The position numbers and the translations under genes are program-made. DNA of 63,287 bases, from the IMG/VR virus record IMGVR_UViG_3300042868_006184, positions 1 to 63,287 of that record; one strand, given 5' to 3'. The stretch comes from a virus. Below are positions 52,679-61,211 of the stretch, piece after piece. The notes below the pieces were generated by a model. It ran no database searches. It was given only the letters and a program-made list of their open reading frames with translations, and was not told the DNA's origin. Within the stretch, counting starts at the first letter, position 1, and each line of letters starts with the position of its first letter.

Positions 52679-53167
52679 ATGGCACAAAAATCCGATTTGT
52701 ATTCAACTAACAATTTTGTTGTTACAACTGCTTCAACAGACATTAACGAAAAGTTAAACGAGCCTTATGGTGATAGTAATTTCTCATGGGCAAGTGGAGA
52801 AGGTTCAGACGATGATTTTTACTCTTTAGAGGGTGATTATTCAAACGCTAAAGGCGATAAAAAAAGTAAAAATAAGGCTGGTGGCTATGCAGATAGAAGA
52901 GATAAACGTGTAGAATCTGTTGCTAAAGCAAGAGAGGCTAAAGCACAAGCTAAACTTGAAGAGGCAAAAGCAAAAGGAGAATTGGCAAAACAAAGTGGCA
53001 AAGACGATGGTACTACTGCTTTGTTGTCACAAAATTTAACTCCTACTGATGTATCTTTAGCTGATACAGGAATGCCTTCTAAAAATATAATGATAGGTGT
53101 GGGAGTAGTAGCCTTATTAGGTATAGCATACTTTGGCTTTGGTAAACAATTAGGAATAAGAAAATAA
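52679..53167 (+). CDS. Virion-type membrane protein, 162 aa
   Basis: Acidic leader with SLEGDYSNAKGDKKSK (near 47-62), Lys/Ala-rich coiled coil (about 65-110) and C-terminal membrane segment (about 137-155) ending in GIRK. The motif block is almost identical to that at 44575, far away in the module. Confidence 0.75.
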   Translation: MAQKSDLYSTNNFVVTTASTDINEKLNEPYGDSNFSWASGEGSDDDFYSLEGDYSNAKGDKKSKNKAGGYADRRDKRVESVAKAREAKAQAKLEEAKAKGELAKQSGKDDGTTALLSQNLTPTDVSLADTGMPSKNIMIGVGVVALLGIAYFGFGKQLGIRK

Positions 53168-53173
53168 AATAAC

Positions 53174-53362
53174 ATGAAAAAGTTAAAAAATACAACGACA
53201 AACAAATTGCTTGTTATTGGTGGAACTGTTGCATTAACATCAGCTATTGGCTATTATGTAGGAAAGAAAAATGGTGATGAAAAAACACTAATGTACGCTG
53301 GTGCTTTTGTTGGCTTACTTATATCGCAAGGAATAGTTACTAACGTAGTCGATTTGAAATAA
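53174..53362 (+). CDS. Small two-span membrane protein, 62 aa
   Basis: Two hydrophobic segments (about 11-28 and 39-55) with a basic N-terminus and a polar GKKNGDEK loop. Virion membrane protein or holin; position cannot decide. Confidence 0.66.
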   Translation: MKKLKNTTTNKLLVIGGTVALTSAIGYYVGKKNGDEKTLMYAGAFVGLLISQGIVTNVVDLK

Positions 53363-53363
53363 T

Positions 53364-53873
53364 ATGGAGTTAAGCAATAAAAATATAGCAATTGGCTTAG
53401 GTATTATTGGTGCTGGTGTTGGTGCTTTTTTGTACTATCAATACTTGCAACTTATGAAATACGTTATTAAGGTAAAAGGCATAAGTGTAAGAAGGTTAGG
53501 CTTAAAAGACATAAACTTTGATATATTTCTTAATTTTAGAAACGAATCAGATGTCAAGATAGATATTATTGAGCAAAAGCATAAAGTATATATAAACGAT
53601 ATAGAAATATCAAATATTCTAAATTACAATACCAATATTATTCAACCTAATTCAACGTCTGTAATAGGCTTTAATGTATCTATTGACCCTACAAAGATAT
53701 TGAACATCTTAAAGGTTAATTATATGGAGTTATTGGCAGACCCTAACAAAGTTACTTTATTGATTGATATGAATTTTAAAGTTAGGTTATATTTCTTTAA
53801 TGTAAACATCAATTATGGTTATACGATTGGCTTAAAAGATTTGATTGAACTAGCAAAAAAACCTAAACAATAA
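53364..53873 (+). CDS. LEA2-like membrane-anchored protein, 169 aa
   Basis: N-terminal membrane segment (about 8-27), then a beta-sandwich domain with INFDIFLNFRNESDVKIDI and SVIGFNVSIDP, resembling LEA type 2 domains. Such domains occur in several Bacteroidota phages with no known role. It may form a periplasm-facing or capsid-lumen structural part. Confidence 0.72.
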   Translation: MELSNKNIAIGLGIIGAGVGAFLYYQYLQLMKYVIKVKGISVRRLGLKDINFDIFLNFRNESDVKIDIIEQKHKVYINDIEISNILNYNTNIIQPNSTSVIGFNVSIDPTKILNILKVNYMELLADPNKVTLLIDMNFKVRLYFFNVNINYGYTIGLKDLIELAKKPKQ

Positions 53874-53918
53874 AATTAATTTTAGTAGTTTTGTAATTCA
53901 TCAAAAAAAATATAAATT

Positions 53919-54236
53919 ATGAGTGGTTTTAGAGATTTTTTAGGCAAAGCAATGGAGAGTGTCGCAGAGAATATAATGACACCAGAGAAGTTAGAAGAGG
54001 TATTGACAAGTCACATTACTAATATCTTGACTAACATAAAAAATGGTGATGTAGAGGGTTTTTCTTTTGATAATACAAGAGATTTTTATGTGACGATATT
54101 ACCTTCAGATAAGGCAAGTGGAGAGGGGTTAGATTTTGATTTTGTTTTGCATGGCAGAGATAGTAAAACGAATGAGATTATACCATTAAAAAAACTATCA
54201 AAAAAACGAATAGCACGAATGTGTAAACAACAATAA
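53919..54236 (+). CDS. Hypothetical protein, 105 aa
   Basis: Soluble, acidic then basic at the C-terminus (LKKLSKKRIARMCKQQ). No domain recognised. Separate A/T-rich leader with a TAGTTTTG -7-like box just upstream (near 53884). Sits ahead of two spike-like genes. Confidence 0.7.
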   Translation: MSGFRDFLGKAMESVAENIMTPEKLEEVLTSHITNILTNIKNGDVEGFSFDNTRDFYVTILPSDKASGEGLDFDFVLHGRDSKTNEIIPLKKLSKKRIARMCKQQ

Positions 54237-54248
54237 AAAAAACAAAAC

Positions 54249-54968
54249 ATGAACACTACAACAACATTAAATACAAAATACATTGGTGGATTCGGAATAA
54301 TCTATTTAGTTGATTGCAAAGACGATATAATTAACGTAGATACCTCGCAAGGTGCTTGTACAATTATTTTGCCTAATATAATTCAGAATGGATTAAATTC
54401 TATACCTAAGTCATTTTTTATTAATGATATAACAAATAAAGCTGAGACAAGTAATATTACAATTCTTCCAACACCAACTGACGTAGTTAATTCAGCTACC
54501 TCGTTTGTAATATCTAACAATGGTGGTACTGTAATTTGTAGTCCATCTTCTGCTAATGAATGGTTTATAAATTCTGCAATACCTACTGGAATGATTAGTG
54601 CATTTAGTAATGGATGGATTGATTATAGTTCTATATCTACTGTAACTGGTTGGGCTGCTTTACCTGCTCCTACAAAACAAATATTTTATAAAATTATTGA
54701 CAACAATAAGACATTACTTATCAATTTTGCAATTGGTGGCACATCAAATAGTGCAACAACAAATTTTACTTTACCTGCAACTCCTTTAGCTGGTATTACA
54801 GGTCGAGATTTAATTACTTGTGTAAATGCTGGACTTAATACCGTTGGTAGATTTGCTTATAGTTCTGCATCAAACATAATATCTTTTGTTCAAGATAATA
54901 GTGGTACACCATTTACTGCGGCAGGTACTAAACAAATCTATGGAACTATCATAATACCTATCGGATAA
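54249..54968 (+). CDS. Spike-like protein B, 239 aa
   Basis: The N-terminal 105 residues (NTKYIGG, DDIINVDTSQGACTIILPNIIQNGL, SFVISNNGGTV) closely match those of the next protein and, more loosely, the one at 49222. The C-terminal domain is beta-rich and Thr/Ser/Asn-rich, like fibre tips. Probably a receptor-binding protein using a common base. Confidence 0.74.
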   Translation: MNTTTTLNTKYIGGFGIIYLVDCKDDIINVDTSQGACTIILPNIIQNGLNSIPKSFFINDITNKAETSNITILPTPTDVVNSATSFVISNNGGTVICSPSSANEWFINSAIPTGMISAFSNGWIDYSSISTVTGWAALPAPTKQIFYKIIDNNKTLLINFAIGGTSNSATTNFTLPATPLAGITGRDLITCVNAGLNTVGRFAYSSASNIISFVQDNSGTPFTAAGTKQIYGTIIIPIG

Positions 54969-54972
54969 CTAA

Positions 54973-57189
54973 ATGCTATCTACGAATCCACATAATACTA
55001 AGTATCTAAGTGGCACTCAAACATATAATTTGAATTGCCAAGATGACGTATTAAATGTAGATACTTCTAGTGGATTAATTACTATCGTTTTACCAAACAT
55101 TATAAATAATGGTTTAGATTCTATTCCAAAGAGATTCTATGTTAATGATGTTGGTGGCTATGCTAGTGTCAATGGCATAACAATAGTATGTTTACAAGGA
55201 AATAGCGTTAATGGTAGTACGTCACTTATTTTATCGACAAACGATATAAGTGCAGAGTTGTTTCAATCTTCAAATACGGAATGGTTTGTTAGCAAGTCAA
55301 GTAGTGGTGGTGGTGGTGGAACAACTATAACCGTTGTTGCCAATTATAGTGCTTTGCCTAGTCCATCAACTGCAATGGGTCAATTCTATTGGTGTAGTGC
55401 ATCACAAGGCACTAAATGGCTTCCTTATTCATTAGGTGGTACATACTATCCTTTAGGACTTTATTACTCAAATGGTGTAACGTGGGAGTTCTTAGAAGTT
55501 CCTTATCAAAGTACACAAGCACAAGTAGATGCTGGAACAAACACAGATACTTTTGTAACTCCTAATACCTTTTCAAATGCAAGTAAATGGCTTACAAAAG
55601 AGGATATAGCAAATAAGTCTAGTTCATATACTCTTAGTTCTACGACTACCTATGCAAATACAAAAGCATTGGTGGATGGATTAGCTACAAAGCAAAATAT
55701 AATTACTCCACAACCATTTTCTAAGACAGATGACGTAAATGTAACCGCAACGCTTGGTGGTTCTTTTGCTACTGCTTTACTTAACGCAATGTCAATTACG
55801 CTTGGATGGACAGGCATACTTTCTATTGCTAGAGGTGGAACGGGATTAGGTTCTTTAGGTTCTGCATTACAATCCATTAGGGTAAATTCTTTAGCAACTG
55901 GATTAGAATATTTCACTCCTGCAAATACTTCTCCTCTTACAACTAAGGGTGATTTATATACATACGACACAACGAATACAAGATTGCCCGTAGGACTTGA
56001 CACGCAAGTTTTGTTGGCAGATAGTTCGACAACAACAGGATTAAAATGGGGAACAAATAGTGCTTCCACTCCTTTAGGTTATTATGGTGCTTGGCAAGAT
56101 GATATTACACAAACTGCTTTAGCAAATAACACAGGTTATCCAATGAAGTTTAGGATAGCAGATATTCCTCCTAACGGCATATCTATTGTTAGTGATAGTC
56201 AAATAACTTTTGCAAATACTGGCATATATAATATTCAATTTAGTTCACAATTTCAAAATTTAGATAATAGTCCGCAAGACGTTACTATTTGGTTAAGGTT
56301 AAATGGAGTAGATGTTGTTGGAAGTGCTGGTAATATAGGCTTAGAGGCAAGAAAAAACATAACAGACCCTTATCATACTATTGCATCATGGAATTATTTA
56401 TTAAGTGTAGTGGCAGGACAATATTATGAATTAGTTTGGAGTACAACAGATTATGTAAACGTAACTATGCCTTTTTATCCAGCAGGTTCTCCTCCTCCTT
56501 CATGTGCATCGGTTATATTAACTGTTACTCAACAAAGTGGTATAATGGCTGGTACGGGAATAACATCTATTAATTCACTAACGGGAGCAACACAAACAAT
56601 GGTAGCAGGAACAAGTGGAACGGACTTTGTTGTTAGTTCTCTTGGCACTACTCATACATTTAATTTACCTACCGCATCGGCTACTAATAGAGGTGCTTTA
56701 TCTACTACCGATTGGAGTGCATTTAATGGCAAGTTAGGTACTACCTTGGCAACAGGTAAAATATTCTTAGGTGTTGGTGGTGTCGCTACTGCTTCATCGA
56801 ATCCAAGAGCAATTTTAAATACAATGCTTGGCACATCTGTAGTTTTATCTACTACTATTTATTTTCTTCCTGCTTCTACTGGTGCTGGTAGTACTACTAG
56901 TGAAAGCGCAAGGACTTATTACTTAACCAATGATTGTACTTTAGGTAGATTATTAGTGGCTACTGCGGGTACGCAAAGTAGTACAGGTTCAGCTGTTCTA
57001 ACTATTAGACATAATGGTGTATCAAGTGGTATTTCAATAACTATTGCAGCAGGGTCAGCAATAGGTACTTTTACTGATTATGTAAATACAAGAACTTGTG
57101 CAGTAGGAGATGGTATTTCAATTCAAATAGTCAATAATGCAACAACAAATAGTGCTAACTTTAGACAAATAACTTTTAACATATTCTAA
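54973..57189 (+). CDS. Long spike/fibre protein C, 738 aa
   Basis: The N-terminal domain is shared with protein B (NTKYLSG, DDVLNVDTSSGLITIVLPNIINNGL), then a Gly run at about 113-117. A phage-fibre-like repeat region (ARGGTGLGSLG, SPLTTKGDLYTYD, LPVGLDTQVLLADSST) spans about 285-360. Next is a C1q/TNF-like jelly roll (about 370-525), a further fibre repeat (ATNRGALSTTDW) and a C-terminal beta domain. Such fibres bind host receptors. It is the longest virion protein here. Confidence 0.82.
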   Translation: MLSTNPHNTKYLSGTQTYNLNCQDDVLNVDTSSGLITIVLPNIINNGLDSIPKRFYVNDVGGYASVNGITIVCLQGNSVNGSTSLILSTNDISAELFQSSNTEWFVSKSSSGGGGGTTITVVANYSALPSPSTAMGQFYWCSASQGTKWLPYSLGGTYYPLGLYYSNGVTWEFLEVPYQSTQAQVDAGTNTDTFVTPNTFSNASKWLTKEDIANKSSSYTLSSTTTYANTKALVDGLATKQNIITPQPFSKTDDVNVTATLGGSFATALLNAMSITLGWTGILSIARGGTGLGSLGSALQSIRVNSLATGLEYFTPANTSPLTTKGDLYTYDTTNTRLPVGLDTQVLLADSSTTTGLKWGTNSASTPLGYYGAWQDDITQTALANNTGYPMKFRIADIPPNGISIVSDSQITFANTGIYNIQFSSQFQNLDNSPQDVTIWLRLNGVDVVGSAGNIGLEARKNITDPYHTIASWNYLLSVVAGQYYELVWSTTDYVNVTMPFYPAGSPPPSCASVILTVTQQSGIMAGTGITSINSLTGATQTMVAGTSGTDFVVSSLGTTHTFNLPTASATNRGALSTTDWSAFNGKLGTTLATGKIFLGVGGVATASSNPRAILNTMLGTSVVLSTTIYFLPASTGAGSTTSESARTYYLTNDCTLGRLLVATAGTQSSTGSAVLTIRHNGVSSGISITIAAGSAIGTFTDYVNTRTCAVGDGISIQIVNNATTNSANFRQITFNIF

Positions 57190-57416
57190 TGACATACAAA
57201 TATTATTCAAGTCAAGATGGTATATACCACATGGAAATTGAAATAGAAAGTGGTTCTATTGGTATGTGCTTAGACCCTAATGATAGCGAACATTCTCAAA
57301 TTATAAATGCTATTGGTACAAGTGAAGAAAAGGCATTAAAATACGCTACTTATTTATCCAATGGAGGATGCAATTACTTTGATTTAACTGAAATTCTAAA
57401 AACTATAAACACATGA
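57189..57416 (+). CDS. Hypothetical protein, 75 aa
   Basis: Small soluble acidic protein. Starts one base into the fibre stop region and its TGA overlaps the ATG of the next gene, so translation is probably coupled. No motif. Confidence 0.7.
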   Translation: MTYKYYSSQDGIYHMEIEIESGSIGMCLDPNDSEHSQIINAIGTSEEKALKYATYLSNGGCNYFDLTEILKTINT

Positions 57417-57970
57417 ACATTACGAGATTATTTATCTACTTGGTTCTAGCATTTATGCTATCATTAATTTATTCATGTAGCACTACAAAGCAATGTGAAA
57501 GAAACGTCAAAAAGGCTATTGCTTGTGGACTTATTAAGGATTCTATATCTTATAGGGTAACGACAAAAGATTCTTTGGTATTTATCAAAGGTGACAATAT
57601 AGAAACTCACGACACGTTGACAAAGTATGTTGAATGTCCAGATGGTAAGAAACCTATATTTCATGCTCATACATCTACTACGAGAAAAAATAATTCTACG
57701 TCTACTACAACTATTGATACTAATGGCAAAATAACTATTGAATGTGATTGTGCTGATTCTATATTGAAATTTCAAGCAATAATTACAGAAAAGGATAGAT
57801 TTATTTCAACAATTAACACTATAAATACAAAGCAATTAACACATTGGCAACGCTTTAAGAAGGATTTTAAATTATTTCTGTCATCTTTTGTTTTAGGGAT
57901 GTTATTCATGTTTCTACTGCCTTATATTTACAAGCTAACTAAACCACTAATAAAAACACTTTTTGTCTAA
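57413..57970 (+). CDS. Lipoprotein with C-terminal membrane segment, 185 aa
   Basis: The N-terminus is a lipoprotein signal (hydrophobic 6-20, lipobox LIYSC with Cys22). It is followed by a Ser/Thr-rich middle and a C-terminal membrane segment (about 160-176). A lipid anchor at one end and a membrane span at the other is what a single-protein spanin linking outer and inner membranes would need. It is followed by two holin-like genes, supporting a lysis role. Confidence 0.72.
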   Translation: MNITRLFIYLVLAFMLSLIYSCSTTKQCERNVKKAIACGLIKDSISYRVTTKDSLVFIKGDNIETHDTLTKYVECPDGKKPIFHAHTSTTRKNNSTSTTTIDTNGKITIECDCADSILKFQAIITEKDRFISTINTINTKQLTHWQRFKKDFKLFLSSFVLGMLFMFLLPYIYKLTKPLIKTLFV

Positions 57971-57987
57971 AAATAACACACGAAACT

Positions 57988-58353
57988 ATGGAATTGAACG
58001 TAAGACCTATATCTGATTCACTAATTGCCTTTATAAGCAAATATTCATCAATAATAATTTTGTCGATTGTGGTAGCAGTAGTAGAGATGTACTATGCAAT
58101 AAAGAATGATGAAACATTGTCTTATACCTATGTGATTATGTTAGGTATGGCGAGTATATTTGTTGGTGTAGGTATTGGTTATTCGATAGGTCATAATTAT
58201 GGCTTAAACGCAGGATTATACGCTTGTGCTATTACTACTTATTGTGGTAAGGAGTTTATCATTTTAATGATTCAGAAAAGAACGGAGATTGTAGATAAAA
58301 TTGTAAGTTATATTCAAAAATTAGTAACTAAAAAAACTAAAATAAATGACTAA
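57988..58353 (+). CDS. Multi-span membrane protein, holin-like, 121 aa
   Basis: Three hydrophobic segments (about 20-36, 48-68 and 74-93) and a Lys-rich C-terminal tail. Size and topology fit a holin, which makes membrane holes for lysins. Its end overlaps the next gene by eight bases. Confidence 0.62.
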   Translation: MELNVRPISDSLIAFISKYSSIIILSIVVAVVEMYYAIKNDETLSYTYVIMLGMASIFVGVGIGYSIGHNYGLNAGLYACAITTYCGKEFIILMIQKRTEIVDKIVSYIQKLVTKKTKIND

Positions 58354-58723
58354 CCTAACAAAGAAAAAATTTAGCAAATCTTTATATGTAACTGGTATTA
58401 TCTTAGCTTGTTTGTCTTCTTTTGTGGTAAGCAATGGAGTTCCTTTTCTACATGGTCAACAAGTCATTGTGTTAGGAGGTGTTATTGGCTTTTTTAGTGC
58501 TATCAATACGACATGGTATCAATACATAACAGAATCAATACCTAGAAAGGTAGCTATGTATTCTATTTTGATTGCGATAGTATCTTCTTTTGGTGCTTTG
58601 AATGAGTTTATATCTCTTATTCCATTAGACGAACCTACGAGCAAATCTTTGACGTGGCTTGTTTCTTTATTTGCTTTGATATTCCAAGTGTGGAGTAAGA
58701 TGAAGTATGTACCTAAAAAGTAG
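58346..58723 (+). CDS. Multi-span membrane protein, holin-like, 125 aa
   Basis: Four hydrophobic segments and basic ends (KKKFSK and KMKYVPKK). It overlaps the previous gene and ends the rightward genome. Probable holin or antiholin partner. TAG stop. Confidence 0.62.
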   Translation: MTNLTKKKFSKSLYVTGIILACLSSFVVSNGVPFLHGQQVIVLGGVIGFFSAINTTWYQYITESIPRKVAMYSILIAIVSSFGALNEFISLIPLDEPTSKSLTWLVSLFALIFQVWSKMKYVPKK

Positions 58724-58728
58724 GGTAT

Positions 58729-58745
58729 ACGCTACTTTATAGCGT
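58729..58745. other. Hairpin at the convergent gene junction
   Basis: Perfect 6-bp hairpin ACGCTA-CTTTA-TAGCGT in the 33-base gap between converging genes. It may help end transcription from both sides, although there is no long T-tract. Confidence 0.5.
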
Positions 58746-58756
58746 GGATTAGGTAG

Positions 58757-59170
58757 TTATATGCCATTAATCAAATCAGCAACTTTTTTCCAATCCTCAG
58801 TTGATGCTATGCTTTTGTTTTTATATAATTCACGCAAACCATTTAAAGCATTATTTACCCTGTCTTTTTTAGAATTAGAAGATGTTTTTATTTCTATTGG
58901 CAATCTATCTGTTAAATCCCATTCTATTGAAGTTCGACCCGTAATACTACATTTCCTATTTCCAACTTCATAAATAACTCCAAGATTTCTTAATTCAGTA
59001 AATCTTGTGGCTTCTTGTTTCTCAACATTCATAGTCGAATATACCTCTCTTGCTGTTGATGGCTTACCCATTTTTAATAAAGATGTATAAACTGCTAATC
59101 TTTGTTTTGAAAGCAACCCCTCTGCTTTTATTTGATTATAACACTCAATTGATGTTTGTCTTGTATTCAC
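58757..59170 (-). CDS. Winged-helix regulator-like protein, 137 aa
   Basis: The segment LSKQRLAVYTSLLKMGKPSTAREVYSTM followed by ATRFTELRNLGVIYEVG and CSITGRTSIEW matches small winged-helix phage proteins. A helical C-terminal region follows. DNA binding is likely. Last gene of the leftward cluster. Confidence 0.74.
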   Translation of the reverse strand: MNTRQTSIECYNQIKAEGLLSKQRLAVYTSLLKMGKPSTAREVYSTMNVEKQEATRFTELRNLGVIYEVGNRKCSITGRTSIEWDLTDRLPIEIKTSSNSKKDRVNNALNGLRELYKNKSIASTEDWKKVADLINGI

Positions 59171-59189
59171 TTATTTAAGTTTTAGATTG

Positions 59190-59648
59190 TTATATATGCC
59201 TTTCATTATAATCGTTCCAGTAATCAGCCAATAAATTATTTGTCCTATTGTTTTCAACCATATCAATCATTTTATCTCTCGCATTGATTATAGTGCTATG
59301 GTCTAAAGAAAATAATTTTGAAATATCTGTCAAAGACAAGAATCCATCTTTTTTCTCTCTAGTCTTATTGTCATAGCGTTTATGGTTAAATTCAATCCAA
59401 ATCATATAGATAGCAACATATCTAGGATATAGAAATTTATGCCTTCTAGTTCGCCCTTTAATATCGTTTTTTTGAATTTTAAACTTAGCACATACGCTTT
59501 CAATGATTCCTTCTGGAGTGCAAGTAAATTCGTTTATTATTTTATTCTTGCGACAAAACTCTATCCATTCAACATTGATTTCATTTAGTTCTTTACGCTT
59601 TAACTCTATTAGGTCAAGATAGTATTGTTTTTGTTCGTTTATGGTCAT
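59190..59648 (-). CDS. DnaA domain IV-like protein, 152 aa
   Basis: The C-terminal part contains LSLTDISKLFSLDHSTIINARDKM, the DnaA C-terminal helix-turn-helix with its DHST signature, preceded by KGRTRRHKFLYPRYVAIYMI. No AAA+ domain. It may bind DnaA-box-like sites at a viral origin or regulate early genes. Distinct from the DnaA-C-like protein at 33473. Confidence 0.8.
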   Translation of the reverse strand: MTINEQKQYYLDLIELKRKELNEINVEWIEFCRKNKIINEFTCTPEGIIESVCAKFKIQKNDIKGRTRRHKFLYPRYVAIYMIWIEFNHKRYDNKTREKKDGFLSLTDISKLFSLDHSTIINARDKMIDMVENNRTNNLLADYWNDYNERHI

Positions 59649-59651
59649 GTG

Positions 59652-59957
59652 CTATGAGTTGTTTAAGTTTAACTCCCAAATATGATTAGGAGTATCGTAT
59701 ATTCCGTTTCTTTTCTTTTCTGTCATAACTAGGTGGTTATCCTTTGTTAATTGCGTCATAGCTCTTCTAATTGACGTTATTGGTACTTTAGGGTATAATT
59801 TACTATATTCGGTATTTACGTCAAAAGGTGTCATTCCCTTTCTTTTGTTTTGCAGAAAAATAAGATAGACTTTCTCCTCTTGTGCTTTAGCGTTTCTTTG
59901 TGCTTCTACTAATTTTTTTCCTCGTAGCGAAATTGTGTTGAAGAATGATTTTAACAT
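59652..59957 (-). CDS. Winged-helix-like protein, 101 aa
   Basis: Helical N-terminus, then MTPFDVNTEYSKLYPKVPITSIRRAMTQLTKDNHLV and a wing with NGIYDT, a winged-helix pattern. Likely DNA-binding regulator in the early leftward operon. Confidence 0.72.
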   Translation of the reverse strand: MLKSFFNTISLRGKKLVEAQRNAKAQEEKVYLIFLQNKRKGMTPFDVNTEYSKLYPKVPITSIRRAMTQLTKDNHLVMTEKKRNGIYDTPNHIWELNLNNS

Positions 59958-59980
59958 TTTTATTTAATTTAATTTATTGA

Positions 59981-60178
59981 TTAATAAGTTTCTAATGTGT
60001 ACTTGTATTCGTTTGATAGATTTTTATGGAGTGTATTGATGAATGCTCCAGCAAGGTTTATATCCCTAAATTTTTTTGCACCTTTACGCTCTGTTGTCAT
60101 TCCAAAGTCTTTCTTTTCTTTGTAAAAGCAAACCTTTACATTTTCAATTTGTGCGGTTATTATATACTTTTTTTTCAT
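59981..60178 (-). CDS. Hypothetical basic protein, 65 aa
   Basis: Small basic beta-helix protein. No domain recognised. One of a run of short early genes typical of host-takeover regions. Confidence 0.68.
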   Translation of the reverse strand: MKKKYIITAQIENVKVCFYKEKKDFGMTTERKGAKKFRDINLAGAFINTLHKNLSNEYKYTLETY

Positions 60179-60198
60179 CTCTATTGATTTTAATTGAT

Positions 60199-60417
60199 TT
60201 AATAATTGATTAGTCCCATTAGACGTTTCGCTTCTAATACTCTGGCGAGATGGTCGTAATGTGTACGAGGTCTGCTTATATAGTCCAATTCTTGAATACT
60301 AGCCTTGTAGGTAGGTTCTTTTACCTCTTTAAGACTTCTATACTTCAAAGGTGGCATACAAGCCTGTGCTTTTCTTTCTGTTGATTCTTTTGGGTTTACG
60401 AATGTTATGTAGTTCAT
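60199..60417 (-). CDS. Hypothetical basic protein, 72 aa
   Basis: Basic, Tyr-containing soluble protein with a helical C-terminus (YDHLARVLEAKRLM). Four bases from its upstream neighbour. Function unknown. Confidence 0.66.
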   Translation of the reverse strand: MNYITFVNPKESTERKAQACMPPLKYRSLKEVKEPTYKASIQELDYISRPRTHYDHLARVLEAKRLMGLINY

Positions 60418-60421
60418 AATT

Positions 60422-60604
60422 TTATCTAGCTAAAAGTTGAATAATTAAAAAGTCCAATCTATCGTACTCTAAAGTTACATCGTACATTATACCATCCTTT
60501 ACTACTTTGGTAATATCTAATGTATTTTTGTCGCTATGTTGATTTACTACCTTGTTTAATCTTTGGTAGTTTAATTCTGTAAGGAAAATTGTAATTGAGT
60601 TCAT
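60422..60604 (-). CDS. Hypothetical protein, 60 aa
   Basis: Small mixed alpha/beta protein packed between close neighbours. No motif recognised. Confidence 0.65.
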   Translation of the reverse strand: MNSITIFLTELNYQRLNKVVNQHSDKNTLDITKVVKDGIMYDVTLEYDRLDFLIIQLLAR

Positions 60605-60606
60605 AA

Positions 60607-60852
60607 TTATTTATTATTATTTGGGTTAAAAAACGGGTTTAATACTTGTTGGAAAATTGGGTGCATATTGCTTTCTGCATACTTAGTGGTATCCATTTCC
60701 ACTACTTCACTTAATTGGAAATCTACTATTTGCGTTCCAAATTCTGCAAATATAGTCTTGATGGTTACTCTAGTACCTACTACTTCAACCAATTCTAGCC
60801 ATTGGTCGTTTAGGTTTCTGTAATTTGATTTTGTTTTTATTTTTACTCGCAT
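60607..60852 (-). CDS. Hypothetical beta-rich protein, 81 aa
   Basis: Alternating strands over residues 1-55, then a polar Asn-ended tail. May be a small nucleic-acid- or protein-binding fold. No family recognised. Confidence 0.66.
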   Translation of the reverse strand: MRVKIKTKSNYRNLNDQWLELVEVVGTRVTIKTIFAEFGTQIVDFQLSEVVEMDTTKYAESNMHPIFQQVLNPFFNPNNNK

Positions 60853-60883
60853 GATTAATTATTTATTTGTGATTAATAGTTTG

Positions 60884-61084
60884 TTATAGGTTGTTTTGTA
60901 ATTGAAATAATAACGAACCAGAAATATGTTCACCATTTTCATCCCAAATGTCGCTAGTTCTGTCTTTATCTTTTTTACCTAATCTTTTAAAAGCATCTTC
61001 AAATGAGTGTGCTTTCTTTTTTTGAATACCAAAACCCCAAATGGTTGCGTGTTGAATTGTAAATTCTTTTAATTTATTTTTCAT
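60884..61084 (-). CDS. Hypothetical basic protein, 66 aa
   Basis: First gene after promoter/leader copy 3, so the lead gene of the leftward operon. Basic protein with a FEDAFKRLGKKDKDRT segment. No domain recognised. Confidence 0.7.
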   Translation of the reverse strand: MKNKLKEFTIQHATIWGFGIQKKKAHSFEDAFKRLGKKDKDRTSDIWDENGEHISGSLLFQLQNNL

Positions 61085-61157
61085 CTTGATTTAATTTATC
61101 CCATCGCTGAACTGCTTTGGTAACACAAAGATAAATAAACTTATATTGTAATTGCAA
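61085..61157 (-). promoter_or_regulatory. Early promoter and structured leader, copy 3
   Basis: Read on the minus strand: TTG, a 21-base spacer, TATCTTTG (plus-strand 61126-61133), then the same leader with CCAAAGC-N6-GCGATGG and an AAATTAAAT tract ahead of the ATG at 61084. It drives the leftward cluster of small genes and lies just downstream of the XRE repressor gene. Confidence 0.82.
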
Positions 61158-61211
61158 ATATATTTTACATTATTTCATAACTAATTGATTTTCAACGAGA
61201 ATAATTTACAT

